Shown: piece by piece, positions 37,975-48,800 of the stretch
Layout: every line of letters begins with the position of its first letter
How positions within the stretch are numbered: the stretch's first letter is position 1
Assembly (NCBI GenBank): GCA_018806985.1
Contig: JADANN010000192.1
Span: 1,054,001 to 1,118,000 of the forward strand
DNA from: Angiostrongylus vasorum
Lineage: Eukaryota > Nematoda > Chromadorea > Rhabditida > Metastrongylidae
Direction of reading: 5' to 3'
DNA length: 64,000 nucleotides
The notes under the pieces: generated by a model
Told to the model about the DNA's origin: nothing
What the model saw: the letters and a program-made list of their open reading frames with translations, nothing else
Databases searched by the model: none
Position numbers and translations under genes: made by a program

Positions 37975-38010
37975 GGCTCTGAGGAAGGCGAAATCGCCGA
38001 AACGTCAGCC
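37975..38010 (+). ncRNA. Hammerhead ribozyme motif, best copy
   Basis: Stem I is a perfect GGCT/AGCC, core CTGAGGA, stem II GGCG-AAAT-CGCC, then GAAAC directly joined to GTC. With no stem III loop, ACGT can only pair with a second molecule, which fits the known PLE-associated small hammerheads that cleave as dimers. Cleavage is predicted 3' of the C at 38006. Confidence 0.75.
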
Positions 38011-39726
38011 ATCGACCAACAACACCAACAACAACGACAACGACAACGAAGACCTATACTAACCTCGCGTCAGCTAAAGAACATCAGTTTATAAGATCAT
38101 ATAAATAAATATATCAACTATCTATCCCGAGGTTTATAGAAAGTCGGTCTTTTTGAGTTATGGTCTATGAGCCTCAAACTCACGTCCTCACGCAATTGCT
38201 GAAGTTTGTACCAGCCGTTCTCCTCAACTCCGAAATCCCCCCAATGCATCAACATGCTTCACAGCTAACCCGTACATATGTAATGGGGTCGCTCGCCATT
38301 ACCGCATTCGATATGGACGTCTTGGATGACGCCGCAATACAAGTCATGCACGAGCTGCTCATAGAAATTGAGGAGAAAATAAATATTTATGGCTTGTCTT
38401 TTCAAAAACTCATAGCTCCTTTTTAAAAGAATGTCTTAGCTCAATCTTAAAGCGGTCCTTGAGACATCATATAGAAATCAAAACATTGTCAGTGTGAGAA
38501 AGATTGGCACCAAGTCTTGCCAATGCCTTCAGATCTAAGATTGAGTCCCCAGTTCTCAACCGTGGTCATTTACTTTACTGTCAATATATAGATTATTGTT
38601 TTGTCAACTGCTCAATAAAACACGCTAACTAATGAATGAACAATCAGAGCATTCAAAGTTTAAACGAGAAAACCCTGGAGAAAACTGGCTTCCGTTCTTA
38701 ATCGATCAAGCACACCTTTCCGAAAGTGGACACATTACAAAATGGTATCGAATATCAATGTATAAAAATATACTAGTGCATTTATTACCTTTTTTCTCAT
38801 TCCTCACGCCCTAGAAATGCACTTGTGCGATACGTGAACAGAATAGTTACAAGCATTTGCACGGGTGGAGAAGAAAGGGAGTAAGTACATTTGTCATGAC
38901 AAGTAGTCACTTCAAATGACTATGAAATGACGGCCGCTGAGGTCGGGTCAGAGGAAGAACCATAAGCAAAACCACACCAACAAAACAAACATTTTGAACC
39001 CTGGGGGGAATGGGGTATCCCTGTAAGCCATACTTCATGTCAAATAAAGTATGCACAGCTATTAAGACGTGGCTAAAAACAGTGGCCTGTAGCATTTTGC
39101 GACAGTTATAGAAATCCCACGTAGCAGTTTACGTCGTTAATTGGTTCGGAAGTGCGTGTATGACCGCCTATGTGAAATACAGGACTGAGTTGTTTGTCCG
39201 AACGACAGAGACGGCGACTGCATCCGTTGAGGTCCTATCTGCCTGATTTCTAGTAACAAATGCGGTGATCAACATATTACCAAACGAGGCAGACCATTTT
39301 GTATCTACATAAGAGTACACCTAGACGGAATGTCGAAAAACTTGACCAAGTACTCCTCTAGGTACACGTAGGGCCGAAAGGCACAACGGTGACGATTTTG
39401 TGTAGGTAGTCATAGTCATAGGCCAAGAATCAAAAACATCACCACGCAAAACCTCCTAGTTTTTTTTGGATAAGTTTTAAAAATGCGAAAGTGAATGGAA
39501 AGGAGAATGCCTGAATACCATACGTGATATGGCTCCCATCACAAATGAATTTTTGAGCTAGGCATAGTGTGTGAAGAACACAGAGCGAACTCACTCCATT
39601 TAAGGAGTTAAACGACGTGTTTTTCCCTAGTACATTGATCTTGTAATTTTTTTTCTGAACTGAATGCTGACTAGAATAAGGAAACATCAAGTGAATAATA
39701 AAACGTGATATGGTACAGACAGCCCA

Positions 39727-39762
39727 GGCTTTGAGAAAGACGAAATTGCCGAAACTTCAGCA
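39727..39762 (+). ncRNA. Degenerate hammerhead motif in 3' pLTR of PLE 2
   Basis: GGCT then TTGAGAA, GACGAAATTGCC, GAAACTTC. Several core positions are changed; recognised mainly by position after the GIY-YIG remnant. Confidence 0.35.
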
Positions 39763-39889
39763 ATCATATCTGAAAAAAAGACATACCAAACTCGGGTTGG
39801 CCTAACAAAGGCAGTTCGTAAGATATTATTGAATTTTTTAAACCGACAGTCACTTTACCACGGTAGTAAAATAATCAACATGTCTTAAA

Positions 39890-40210
39890 GTGTTGAGCTT
39901 ACACGAGCTTGACAAATACGCTTATTTTCAGCTAACCTTTAACGGTTTCATATTCATCAGAGCCGACGATCCGAGTCAGTGGTCCACATTTGTTCGTGTT
40001 CTCTGGGTGGCTTCTTCGTCCCCATCGCGGTATGAGTTTGGCTCATACGAGAGAGATGTTGCACTGAAGAAGATCTGGCTCGATGCGCGACGAAGGCGCT
40101 ATTTCGAGAACACGAACAACTTTGGACCATTGACGCGAGTCATCGATCCTAATGAAGGCGAAACCGTCGAACCGTTGACCGAAATAAACATATTTATCAA
40201 CCTCGTGTAA
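39890..40210 (+). other. 106-aa ORF of unclear origin, probably PLE-related debris
   Basis: The last third leads into pLTR-like sequence (a hammerhead-like patch near 40150, then AACATATTTATCAACCTCGTG). The first two thirds (IRADDPSQWSTFVRVLWVAS) match nothing I recognise. It lies in the spacer of the inverted duplication. Confidence 0.3.
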
Positions 40211-40272
40211 ACTCAACAATTCAAAAACATATTGTTAAATATTCTTATGAGAACGTATTTTTTATGTTCGGT

Positions 40273-40307
40273 GGATGACGTTTCAGCGACATCGCCTTCT
40301 TCACAGC
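40273..40307 (-). ncRNA. Degenerate hammerhead motif
   Basis: Minus strand: GTGAAGA (core C lost), GGCG-ATGT-CGCT, GAAACGTC. A much weaker plus-strand relative (AATGAAGGCGAAACCGTCG) lies near 40150, just before CAACCTCGTG. Confidence 0.35.
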
Positions 40308-41153
40308 GTGGACGTTTTGTTGTTGCTCCGTATCTCTCATATTCGCTGAGTATTCTAAAGTCTTAGTTTTGAAAAAAATCTGTTTTAAAAAAACATAGCA
40401 AATATTCTTCGCTGAAGAGAGCTCAAGGTCTTCGCACCTTATTTACAAAACTACACCTTGGATTTCCTTCAAAAAGGTGATATGAGGGATTTCTATATTT
40501 GGCTTTAGTGAATAGCTATCCTTCAGGTATAGCTCGCATTACCCAGAAAAAAGCAACTTTTATGGCGAACTGAGGTAAAGGCTTTTTTAATCAAAGAAAA
40601 GGCAAGATTCATGGAGGCCAATAAATCTAGCGTAATGAGCAGCACCGTACTTTTCAGTGATTTTTTCTCAGTTGGTACATTTCAGCTGTAATGTTCTATT
40701 CACAATGCTGAATAGTACATTCATTGGATTTTTTACGCTCTAAAAGGGATTTCGGTGTAAATGTATTCGCCTAAAATAGAAATTTCTTAAGCTTTGTCCA
40801 AATCGCTCCAGTTCTGAAAATCCCAAGCCGTTTGAAAGCAGAATTCTTCAAATTTGTAAGTAGGCTATGGTTGCAGGGAATGGATAACCGTCTTCTGTTT
40901 TTTTTGCTCTCTGCCTTAGGAGAGCTAGTGTTCTCTGTTTCGAATTATAAAAAATGCTTCATTGAAATTCAGTTCGTCCCAAGTGCAACTGTTTCTGGAG
41001 GCTGTTAAGCTCCAATCGTTTTCATTTTCATCGCCAGTCTTATGAAGCAATGAGTGTGGATTTCTGACAGTTCTCAGAGTTGAAGTTATTTTGAAATTAC
41101 GAAGGAGTTCGATAGTTTCACGAAAAATTTTGAAGTGGTGAACAAAATCCCAA

Positions 41154-41432
41154 GGTGCGTGTAGCGCAGTGGTCGGAGGCGCCCTGCAATACACATGGGA
41201 TCGATGCACGCCCGTGGTTCACCAAGCGTTCTATCCCTCCGGGATCGGTAAATTGGGAGCAGACTTCTCTGGTAGGGCGGCACCACTAGCTCGCTACATC
41301 GACAGGCCACCACGAGTCATTATAAAGCCCAGAAATGCATGCGATCACCTCCGACGGTGCTTGATGAAGTCGAATGCATGGCGCATTCCTCAGGGGATTG
41401 ATCAACGCCGAGAGCTTTCTCCTTTTTTTGAG
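41154..41432 (+). mobile_element. SINE family A in right arm
   Basis: Mirror of the copy at 36342-36610, reading GTGCGTGTAGCGCAGTGGTC at its head. It differs from it at only a few bases. Confidence 0.85.
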
Positions 41433-41979
41433 CAACATCTACCAGTATTAGCTTTTTCCTAGTTCATATATGCATTCTAAGTTAGATATGTGTTGATAAA
41501 AGAATAATAAAAAACAGAGGGGTAAAAATAAAGAGGAAATTTTACGGGTGGTGCCACTTAGAGTAGGGAAAAAAAACTTGTTTCTTTAGCAAAGCTTTTG
41601 AAGAAGGAAATCACGATAAATTGAAAAAGTTAGAGGTCCGATAAATTTTAGATAAGTTCGCATATTCTAAAGTTTTTCTTCATTTTGCGGATACATACTG
41701 CGCACCTTTTTTTCTACACGTTGCTCGTTAAAGTCCATCAATAATCGTCAGTAGAATATTTCCATTGCTAACGCCAGCAGCACTAGAAAGGGATTGAAGA
41801 GGCTGGCAACGGTTTCCTCGGTATAATCTGCCCTGCTTCTACAGTAGAAGCCAAGAAGAGCAGCCAACTATTTCTGAGATCAGAGTTCGCTAGTTGGGCG
41901 GAAGCTTTAGTAAATGGCATCTGGAAGACTAACAAAAAAGAGCTGAAACACTCCAAAGGACAAAGTAAATGCACTAATG

Positions 41980-42345
41980 GATTTTTTTATGCGACCCGCT
42001 CTCACATATTGGGTTGAGCCAAGCACTTCTTTCATTAGGTTCGTTGGTTCGCATCCTCTATGCACTAAGGAGCTCGGATTTTCGTACAAAGTTTGCTGCA
42101 TCCTAAGGGTTTCGTTTTCGCCGTAGATATCGATGAATACTGGTCGGGAGTCACACCGTGGATTCTCCTATGGCCTACTCGATCTTCAGCACAAAATGTT
42201 GTTGACTTTTGTAACTCGTCTTTCCCACGTAAGTTCGCAATCAGTTTCCCAACACGGTAGGGATCAGAAGCATTGCTTAGCTCAGAAGTTATAGAGGCCA
42301 TGTGTATATTTCAACGCTGTTCTCTGAACACTGTGTTACCGGCGT
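41980..42345 (-). mobile_element. SINE family C in right arm
   Basis: Mirror of 35413-35780, ending in CACTGTGTTACCGGCGTCC. Confidence 0.65.
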
Positions 42346-42374
42346 CCTGTATTACTTCACACGGTATAATCGAT

Positions 42375-42780
42375 ACAACACCTGATGCTTGACACTTGAT
42401 TGGCCAGCCCTTACTGGTTGTGCGAGCCCCAGCATAACCTCTATTTTTTCGGAGATTCGCAGGTTAAGCCATTGTGGTACCCTGGATTCCCGAGTAAGCC
42501 TGGCCAAGTCTGCCCCAAGTCTTCACCACCACAGGCAGTCGCAACCGCTGTGGATAGGCCGCAGATTTGCCACCATGCAACTTTGATACCAGTATGGTGG
42601 TGGATCCTGCTATTGGTTTATTCTTAGCTACGCGTCCTGATGGAATCGCCAGACTCCTTCTCAGCTTGGGAGACCTTGCCAGAGGGATGAATTCCTCCGC
42701 TGTGCATCGCAGCTCGACACCCAGGAAAACCTCCCACCCACGATGAGGCGGTAAACCGTTGGGAGCAGTCGATACAATAG
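42375..42780 (-). repeat. Dispersed repeat family D, right arm, full length
   Basis: Mirror of 34985-35395, ending CCACGATGAGGCGGTAAACC. Confidence 0.8.
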
Positions 42781-42829
42781 AATGAATAATTAGTGGTTTT
42801 TTTAATTAGATGGCAAACGAAAAGCGAGA

Positions 42830-43310
42830 CAAAGTACCCCACTAGGCATGCATAGGATACAAAAAGCATAGCGGGGACGATTTTGATATAAAAGTCAATA
42901 TGCTCGCACAAGATGCCAAAACACCAGCGCGCAAACTTCTTGAGGCTTTTTTGGATAAGTGCCAAAAACCCTACAATGTACAGCAGGGAGGAATGCCCAG
43001 AGGTCACTCGCGACCTGACCCCGTATCTTCGAATCAATTTCTGATGTGGGAGTGGTGCAGTCATCAACCATATGCGACTATAATCAGCTGTTCTAATGTT
43101 CCTCATTGGAAGTCACGAAAAAAGGCGGTGAGTGTTTTAAGAAGCTGTTGATCACGTAATTGCCATATAGTTTTTCGTCTTTTTGTAAATGTTATTGAAG
43201 CGTTTAGCCGAGTAATTTGTATATTATTATACCCTTCCAGGCTCTGAAGAAGGCGATACTACCGAAACGTCAGCTACTGTTTTATTGTATTGTGTTTTTC
43301 TATGGAAGTA
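42830..43310 (+). mobile_element. PLE 3' end, inner unit of right arm
   Basis: Plus strand: TPLGMHRIQ, LAQDAKTPARKLLEAFLDK, then TRDLTPYL in another frame, then pLTR with the hammerhead at 43240-43275. Mirror of 34440-34925. Confidence 0.65.
43240..43275 (+). ncRNA. Hammerhead ribozyme motif in right arm
   Basis: Mirror image of the motif at 34482-34517, with the same core (CTGAAGA, GAAACGTC) and the same weakened stem II. It follows a GIY-YIG remnant on the same strand, as expected for a PLE 3' pLTR. Confidence 0.6.
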
Positions 43311-43609
43311 AATGTATGCTGCATAATAACCTCGCGATTGCTGAACAGGAAAACGACGCATTCATATTCCATTGTCGAGGTTAAAAGAAAGTCGATCCTG
43401 GGAACAATTAGTGGCTTTCTTTTTCCCTGAATCAAAAAGGATTCAACTGCAATAAATTTAGTAAATTTCACGCATTGGACTGGTTGTTTTCATGTGAAAA
43501 TCATATCCGACTGGAGTGAGAAAGCATATTCATTGCTTTCTACTTTTTTTCTGGTGAGCAAACGCAGGATTGGTATTACAGTCTTTTAATCCGGAATAAA
43601 TGACAGTTC

Positions 43610-44030
43610 GGCGGTGTCAGTGGCTAGAAAGGTCAAACTGGTATGCATAAACCCAAAAATGAACAGCAAAGAGGAGCGTCTTGTGGTCACGAGTGACCTA
43701 GTGCCATTGCCTCAGGCTGATTCTCTGACCTGTGCCAGGCACATTTCCCTCCCATGTTTTTTATTACTCTGGTTGTTGCTCTCCAGCAACAGCAATCCAC
43801 TAGAAAACTTAGACAGAGCAAAACAGTGGGTGCTTAGAAGAAGCTGTTTATTATGCGAATACAAATGTATGTGCTACGTCTTATCTGCCAGGCTTATGAA
43901 AGTGTTTGGCTGAGTAGATTTCATATCGATTCGACTTTTCCACACTCTGAAGAATGCGAAACCATAGCAACATTTGCTATTGCGTGCTAGTTAAATGCTA
44001 TAATGTCAGTCTAGTGCTTGCTCATTGAAG
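43610..44030 (+). mobile_element. PLE 3' end, outer unit of right arm
   Basis: CINPKMNSKEERLVVTSDL then pLTR with the decayed hammerhead at 43944-43977. Ends CTCATTGAAG at 44030, where similarity to the left arm stops. Confidence 0.65.
43944..43977 (+). ncRNA. Decayed hammerhead motif, outer end of right arm
   Basis: Mirror of 33782-33815: CTGAAGA, then GCAACATT in place of GAAACGTC. Confidence 0.35.
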
Positions 44031-44164
44031 AGATCGACAGAGTGGATCAACATGAATGGGAGGCGTAAGTTAAACCATAATGATGATCCTCCTTCAATCG
44101 TTGCATGAATTTTGACCTTGCTATTCAAAGGTGCATTTGTTAAGGTATTCATCAACATCAAAAG

Positions 44165-44545
44165 GGCCGGGTAGCACCGTGGTAGTGATGCCGACCTTCA
44201 CGTGCACGGTAGCGGCCCGATCTGGCCACAATTATAGCAAGCCTTTCATGCTTGAAGGTCAAAAACTCGGTACCGGACTTTTCCGGAAAAAAATCACTCT
44301 CTGAAATTCAATATTAAACTCTTAAATTCAATAGGAAAGGCTTCAACCCGGCTATCCCAGGACTCCAGAAAGAATTGAATTGACCAGCATTCTACGAGTT
44401 TCGAAATGAAATCAACATTCTCGTGCAGCAGCCAAAGCCACCCGCAAAGTTAGAGGTGGATAACGGATGTGATGAAACAAATCGAATGTGAGAAGTGTGT
44501 GGTTCCGCTCAGAAGACGTAAAGACATGCCCTCTTAAATAAAATA
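44165..44545 (+). mobile_element. SINE family C, full length
   Basis: Head GGCCGGGTAGCACCGTGGTA, body AACTCGGTACCGGACTTTTC, tail TGACCAGCATTCTACGAG, CAGCAGCCAAAGCCACCC and ACAAATCGAATGTGAG. It begins 135 bp outside the right arm. Confidence 0.75.
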
Positions 44546-44754
44546 AAAAAATTTGACTGTAAATAAATAGACGAATACGAGGACACTCTAACATCGAGTT
44601 TGGTAGTGATCAAATCTCCCGCGTTGTTGTAGTGTTGAATTCCCATCAGTAATGCAACGAGGTCCTACAAATCAGCCCTTCTGTGGTCACCAAGTATAAC
44701 CTGCAGGCGCGCCTTCGGGTAACTAAGTGATATCGAACACCATGAATAATGTTG

Positions 44755-44905
44755 ACCTTTTTATTTACTGCCTATTGTAATTCTTCACGATGTTATGTGA
44801 AGTGCAACCATAGTGATATGCAAATCTCCCTAACCGTAGGTGTTAGTGGTGGAGATCTAACTCGCTATTACCTTTTCCGGAGGATAAGGCGTTCGCCACT
44901 TCTAT
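44755..44905 (-). mobile_element. SINE family B
   Basis: Minus strand: AGCGAGTTAGATCTCCACC, then the tail ATTTGCATATCACTATGGTT and CACTTCACATAACATCGTG. Flanked by the T-rich ACTGCCTATTGTAATT shared with 45430. Confidence 0.5.
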
Positions 44906-45429
44906 GAACGAGCAAGCATCCTATTTCGTTGACAGCCTTGGTAACAATCTCGTGCTGAGTTATCAATGAAATAACGTATATCGAAGATAGTTAGTGCTGT
45001 GAGAATGCGAGCAGACTCTTCATTTTGCTCAATGTTCTCACGAGGTTGTCTAGGGTCTTTTTTGACTAATTTATTTCTTTAGCAACTATTCTGCTCTACG
45101 AATTCATGCCACTTCCTCTCACTTCACTTCTCTGATAGCCTTTGCTGTATTATTCTTTAAAAAGCACCAAAGAAAACTACTGGTTTGCACATTTGTATAT
45201 TTCGCGCTTGCTGAGCTATTCTAATTCTTGCGATCACTGCAATTCGAAAATTCGAGCGACTGTTCCTATTCGTTTGGCTCTTCCTTTCCAGAATCTTTCC
45301 TCTTTTTTTGGGAGGTTGGACGCAGTCACCTTCGAGAAAGGGACATTGCTTTTTAGTATGAAATACACTCATTTGTGCATTCCATGCGAGCGACAGTCAT
45401 TTTCCAAGGAGAAAAAGAATGTTAATTTT

Positions 45430-45705
45430 TCATTTACTGCCTATTATAATTTTTCACGGCAGGGTATTACGTGTGAAACAAGCATAATGATGCTGAGATA
45501 TTTACAAAACCCCGGAGCGGAGGTGTGTGCGGTGGGGACCGAACCCAATTTGGGCTCATTAGATCAGTACCGCTCACGGGTAGTTGCTGACGGGGCTGAT
45601 CGATAGAAATAGCTGAGAGAGAGGCGAAACAAAGGATCTGCATGGTGTGGTGTGATGGTGAACGCGTTACCACCCGGAAAGGGTAATAGCACGTTTGTTC
45701 TCCAC
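45430..45705. mobile_element. SINE family B, two opposed partial copies
   Basis: Minus-strand tail and head at 45430-45600 (GGGGACCGAACCCAATTTGG holds the reversed box B) meet a plus-strand lead and head at 45605-45700 (AGCTGAGAGAGAGGCGAAAC, GTGATGGTGAACGCG). Confidence 0.55.
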
Positions 45706-45882
45706 AGCAGACACCTGCGGCCCGTAGTTTTGAAAAAAAAGAATGTTTTTTTTGCCCTATTTACAGTTTAGATTTTTTTCTCGAAAACATCTTTTACAAA
45801 TGATTTTATTGCGAACGCTTCCTTGCGAAGGAAATTTTTCATCGCGATAAACGCATATTTGGAAATCAAGGACTTTTTAAGC

Positions 45883-48800
45883 TCAATCAGTGTACCGAAA
45901 CGTGAAGGTTGTATGCATCGTGGAGAACCTGTTGAACAAAATAAGAGGCACGCGATTGGAGCTGGAAATAATGGGTCCATTGGTGCCGTTCACCGAGCAA
46001 AAACTAAATGATGGAAACTTCTGGTAAGAAATGTGGAATCTCAGAGTAGCGGTTCGTACCGGTAACCTGTCAGCTTCTGATCTCTTTGAGCTTTGATCTC
46101 AACTCCTCCTTTTGGACACCCAGGGAAGTCATAGCCACGAGAGATCGACGAGACTACCACTTCAATTTTCTTTCCTTCAGGAGCCTTAAGTAAGTTATAC
46201 CTTAATTCCAATGCCAATATTCCTCAAGTCAATCATACCGTCATAATGTAATTGCAAAACTCAAACTGATCCCGGTATCCTCGACCAAATGTGGCGTCGA
46301 CCATTTGTTTCTCACTGGCTGCCATGAGATTTTCTCCACATCCCGGAGGCTGAAAGTTATTCAATTTTCGTCCCAGGCATTTGTTAATTTGTAAGCCTTT
46401 TTATTACCCTTCGGTCACACAGCGGGCCACCGTAGCCACTCGGACAAAGGCATATGGAACAGTTTCGAGGATGAGGATAACCTTCGTTCTTACATTTGGC
46501 AGATGTAGACTTGTTGCACCTTGCTAAATAATTGTACTCTTTTGTCCTGTCAAATCTCATTGTACTAAATTGTTTTTAAGTTCGACCGTTGCATCCGTGG
46601 TGTTCGTTGACTACGAAGATATCAGAAAAAGAAATCAATTCGGATCCCATGGTTTTCTGATAACGGTAATCTTTCGCAATCATGGTGGGCTTGCCGTTAG
46701 CAGAGTCACTGAGAAAAAACGCAATAGGCAAAAATGTAGCGAAAAATGTCTTGCACCACACTGCAAACCTCAGCTCGTCATAGTGCATGATACTACCGTA
46801 ATCGTACATGAGGCCGTAGACATCGGCGAAGCTCCTGTTTAGTTTCAGAAAATCGTCGATAGAATGTGGCTAAATCAATAGCGTATGTTATATCAATGGC
46901 CCAATCAGATTGCGCATTCACAAACGACCCACATCAAGATTTTCTGTGACGATTCTAATGTGTTTGTCACGATCATAACGTGACATTGTGTGAAAAAAGT
47001 CCGAGAACATGGCCAATCTCATGCACGGCTGACCCTTCCTGAAGATTTAACCTGAGTTGCAAAAAAAATCCATGGTTAAAACAAAAAAATTGACAGTGCA
47101 TGTTGTTGTCTTTGTTCAATGGATTACCTTTCGGCGACTTCGCCTTCCTCAGAGCCTTCCCGTTTGACCACCCGTATGTCGTTCACGACGGATGATCCCC
47201 TCGTGTTCAACGGTAAGGCTCTGAGGAAGGCGAAGTCGCTGAAACGTCAACCGTTGTAGGACAACTACAGCAATAAGAACATCTATACCAACCTTGCGTC
47301 GGCTAAAAAGAGGGTAGTTCGTAGGAACATATTTGCAGTTATATCGATTATTACATCTAGGTTTACAGAAAGTCGATCTTTTTGGGTTATTAGGAGATGA
47401 GCGCATGCTGTTTTTTGGAGATTCCAATCTGATTGCTTCGTACCGTTGCATAATATTCACCCAGCGAAAGTAGCTGATCTCCACCGACTCGCCCAACGCT
47501 CGACCAACTTCCAGGTTGCTTCACCACGACCACCTTGTCCTGGGCTGCAAATAGCTTGTGTAAAGTGACGATTCATTCGTTTGATGTAGGACATGGAACA
47601 AACCCTCTTTGTCTTCCACAAAGTCAATACAAGTGGCATCGCTCCACACCTTTACACCCATTTTGAACGTTTTTTGAACGCTACGGTCTGAAATTTTAAC
47701 TTTTGAGAAGAAACATGCATGAATAGGCAGACTACTAAGTAAGAAATGTTGACCGCGCGAGTCAAATGACTCTGGTGGTCGGGAAATCCACACGGATATC
47801 TCCCGTTATGGTGAAAGTGTTGCACTATTAACAATGTCGTGACAACTAATCATGAAAGCAATAGCTGCACCATAATAAAGTTCCATCCTTTCTGGCGAAT
47901 CGCGTCTTGTTTTTCGTTCTATTTTTCCTGCTTTTTTCTTAAAGACTATTTTTTCTTGTTACTATTGCTGTCGTCATTCTTTCATTAAAGCAACTGCTGG
48001 ATTGGCGGTTCCACTATGCTTTAAAGTTGTTGGCCGTAGTGCCGCTTTGAACTTATGAAACCTATTTCTACACTTTGCTTTCAGACGCAACCTGCTGGAA
48101 TACATTCTGTGCAGCTCTACTGCGAACTAGAGAAAAGCTTATAGGCTTTCCACTCAGATATAAGATATTTGTATTAAAACTAACCGGTTGTGTTGAAAGT
48201 GTAGGAAACACCGTTCTTCCATGTCGAATTCGGAATAATAAAGTTCATCAACACTTGCCTCTTCGTGCGTGCCCCGCTTTCTACATCCTCAAAACGTGCT
48301 TAGTTTTACTATAACACTTTGGAGAGTCACACTTGAACTACTTCCCTATAATAAGTTACTCTGCCACGACAATGTCACTTCGAAAAAGAATCTCTCCAAT
48401 GCCACGTTCAATGTTAAATCCGGATAGTGATTTGCCTATATCTCGAACATAGTCTAATTCCGACGGGCTCTGACTTAGTTTTTAATGAATTAATACTTAA
48501 AATTTAGTGAAAAGAAAGGCGAAGAATAGTGTGAAAACGGCCTCTTCGTTCCGTTGCTGATTCCTTGCCACTGCTCTCCAAATGGTCTCAGTTCCCAAGC
48601 TTTTGTTTACGTCATGTCAGGAAAATTGTATCCAATTACTGAGAATCCTCTCAACGGTTTACCGCCTCATCATGGCTGAGAAGTGTTCCTGGGTGTCGGG
48701 CTGCGATATACTGCGGGAGATTCACGCGTTTCCACCAGGAAGCCTATCTAAGAGTAAACTAATACCAGGATCCACCACCGTCATGGTGTCAAACTGGTCG

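Larger units (their letters stand above)
37744..38159 (+). mobile_element. Nested pLTR-type element with two opposed hammerheads and a 12-bp target duplication
   Basis: Flanked by perfect direct copies of ATGGTCTATGAG (37732-37743 and 38160-38171). The left part is an inverted repeat of about 120 bp per arm (37740-37860 and 37898-38018) with a 37-nt loop; each arm ends in a hammerhead motif. The right part is ordinary pLTR sequence (CAACAA/CGACAA-rich, then ATAAATAAATATATCAACTA) ending GAAAGTCGGTCTTTTTGAGTT. Reading across the site without it brings the two halves of the PLE reverse transcriptase together. Confidence 0.75.
37650..39860 (+). mobile_element. Penelope-like retroelement copy 2 (degraded, interrupted by a nested element)
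   Basis: RT palm begins about 37670 (KLRPIISNVG, RITW), is split by the 416-bp insertion at 37744-38159, and resumes with HVLTQLLKFVPA and FDMDVLDDAAIQVMHELL. The catalytic box reads YIDY rather than YIDD (about 38590, HLLYCQYIDYCFVNCS). ORF 38632-38814 continues it (LNEQSEHSKFKREN, NWLPFL). The GIY-YIG remnant at about 39185-39520 reads CPNDRDGDCIR, ICLISSNKCGDQHI and RPFCIYIRVHLDGM. It ends in a pLTR with a degenerate hammerhead at 39727. It occupies the spacer of the large inverted duplication. Confidence 0.8.
40819..44030 (-). repeat. Right arm of large inverted duplication
   Basis: Mirror image of 33730-36943, with scattered substitutions and small indels (for example one base added in the SINE near 41395). 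Every repeat of the left arm is present in reversed order and orientation. Confidence 0.9.
47108..47402. mobile_element. Small pLTR-derived insertion with opposed hammerheads, astacin 1 intron
   Basis: Contains the hammerhead pair at 47121-47156 and 47208-47256 and ends with the pLTR tail CAGAAAGTCGATCTTTTTGG. Near-identical 10-mers flank it (GCATGTTGTT at 47098, GCATGCTGTT at 47403), possibly an aged target duplication. Confidence 0.5.

Noticed and set aside
33730..44030. DNA transposon with 3.2-kb terminal inverted repeats and an internal transposase
   Set aside because: No transposase in the spacer, no target duplication at the edges, and the arms are composites of PLE ends and SINEs.
45142..45606. 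154-aa plus-strand ORF as a gene
   Set aside because: Its last third is SINE B, and no domain or splice structure supports the rest.
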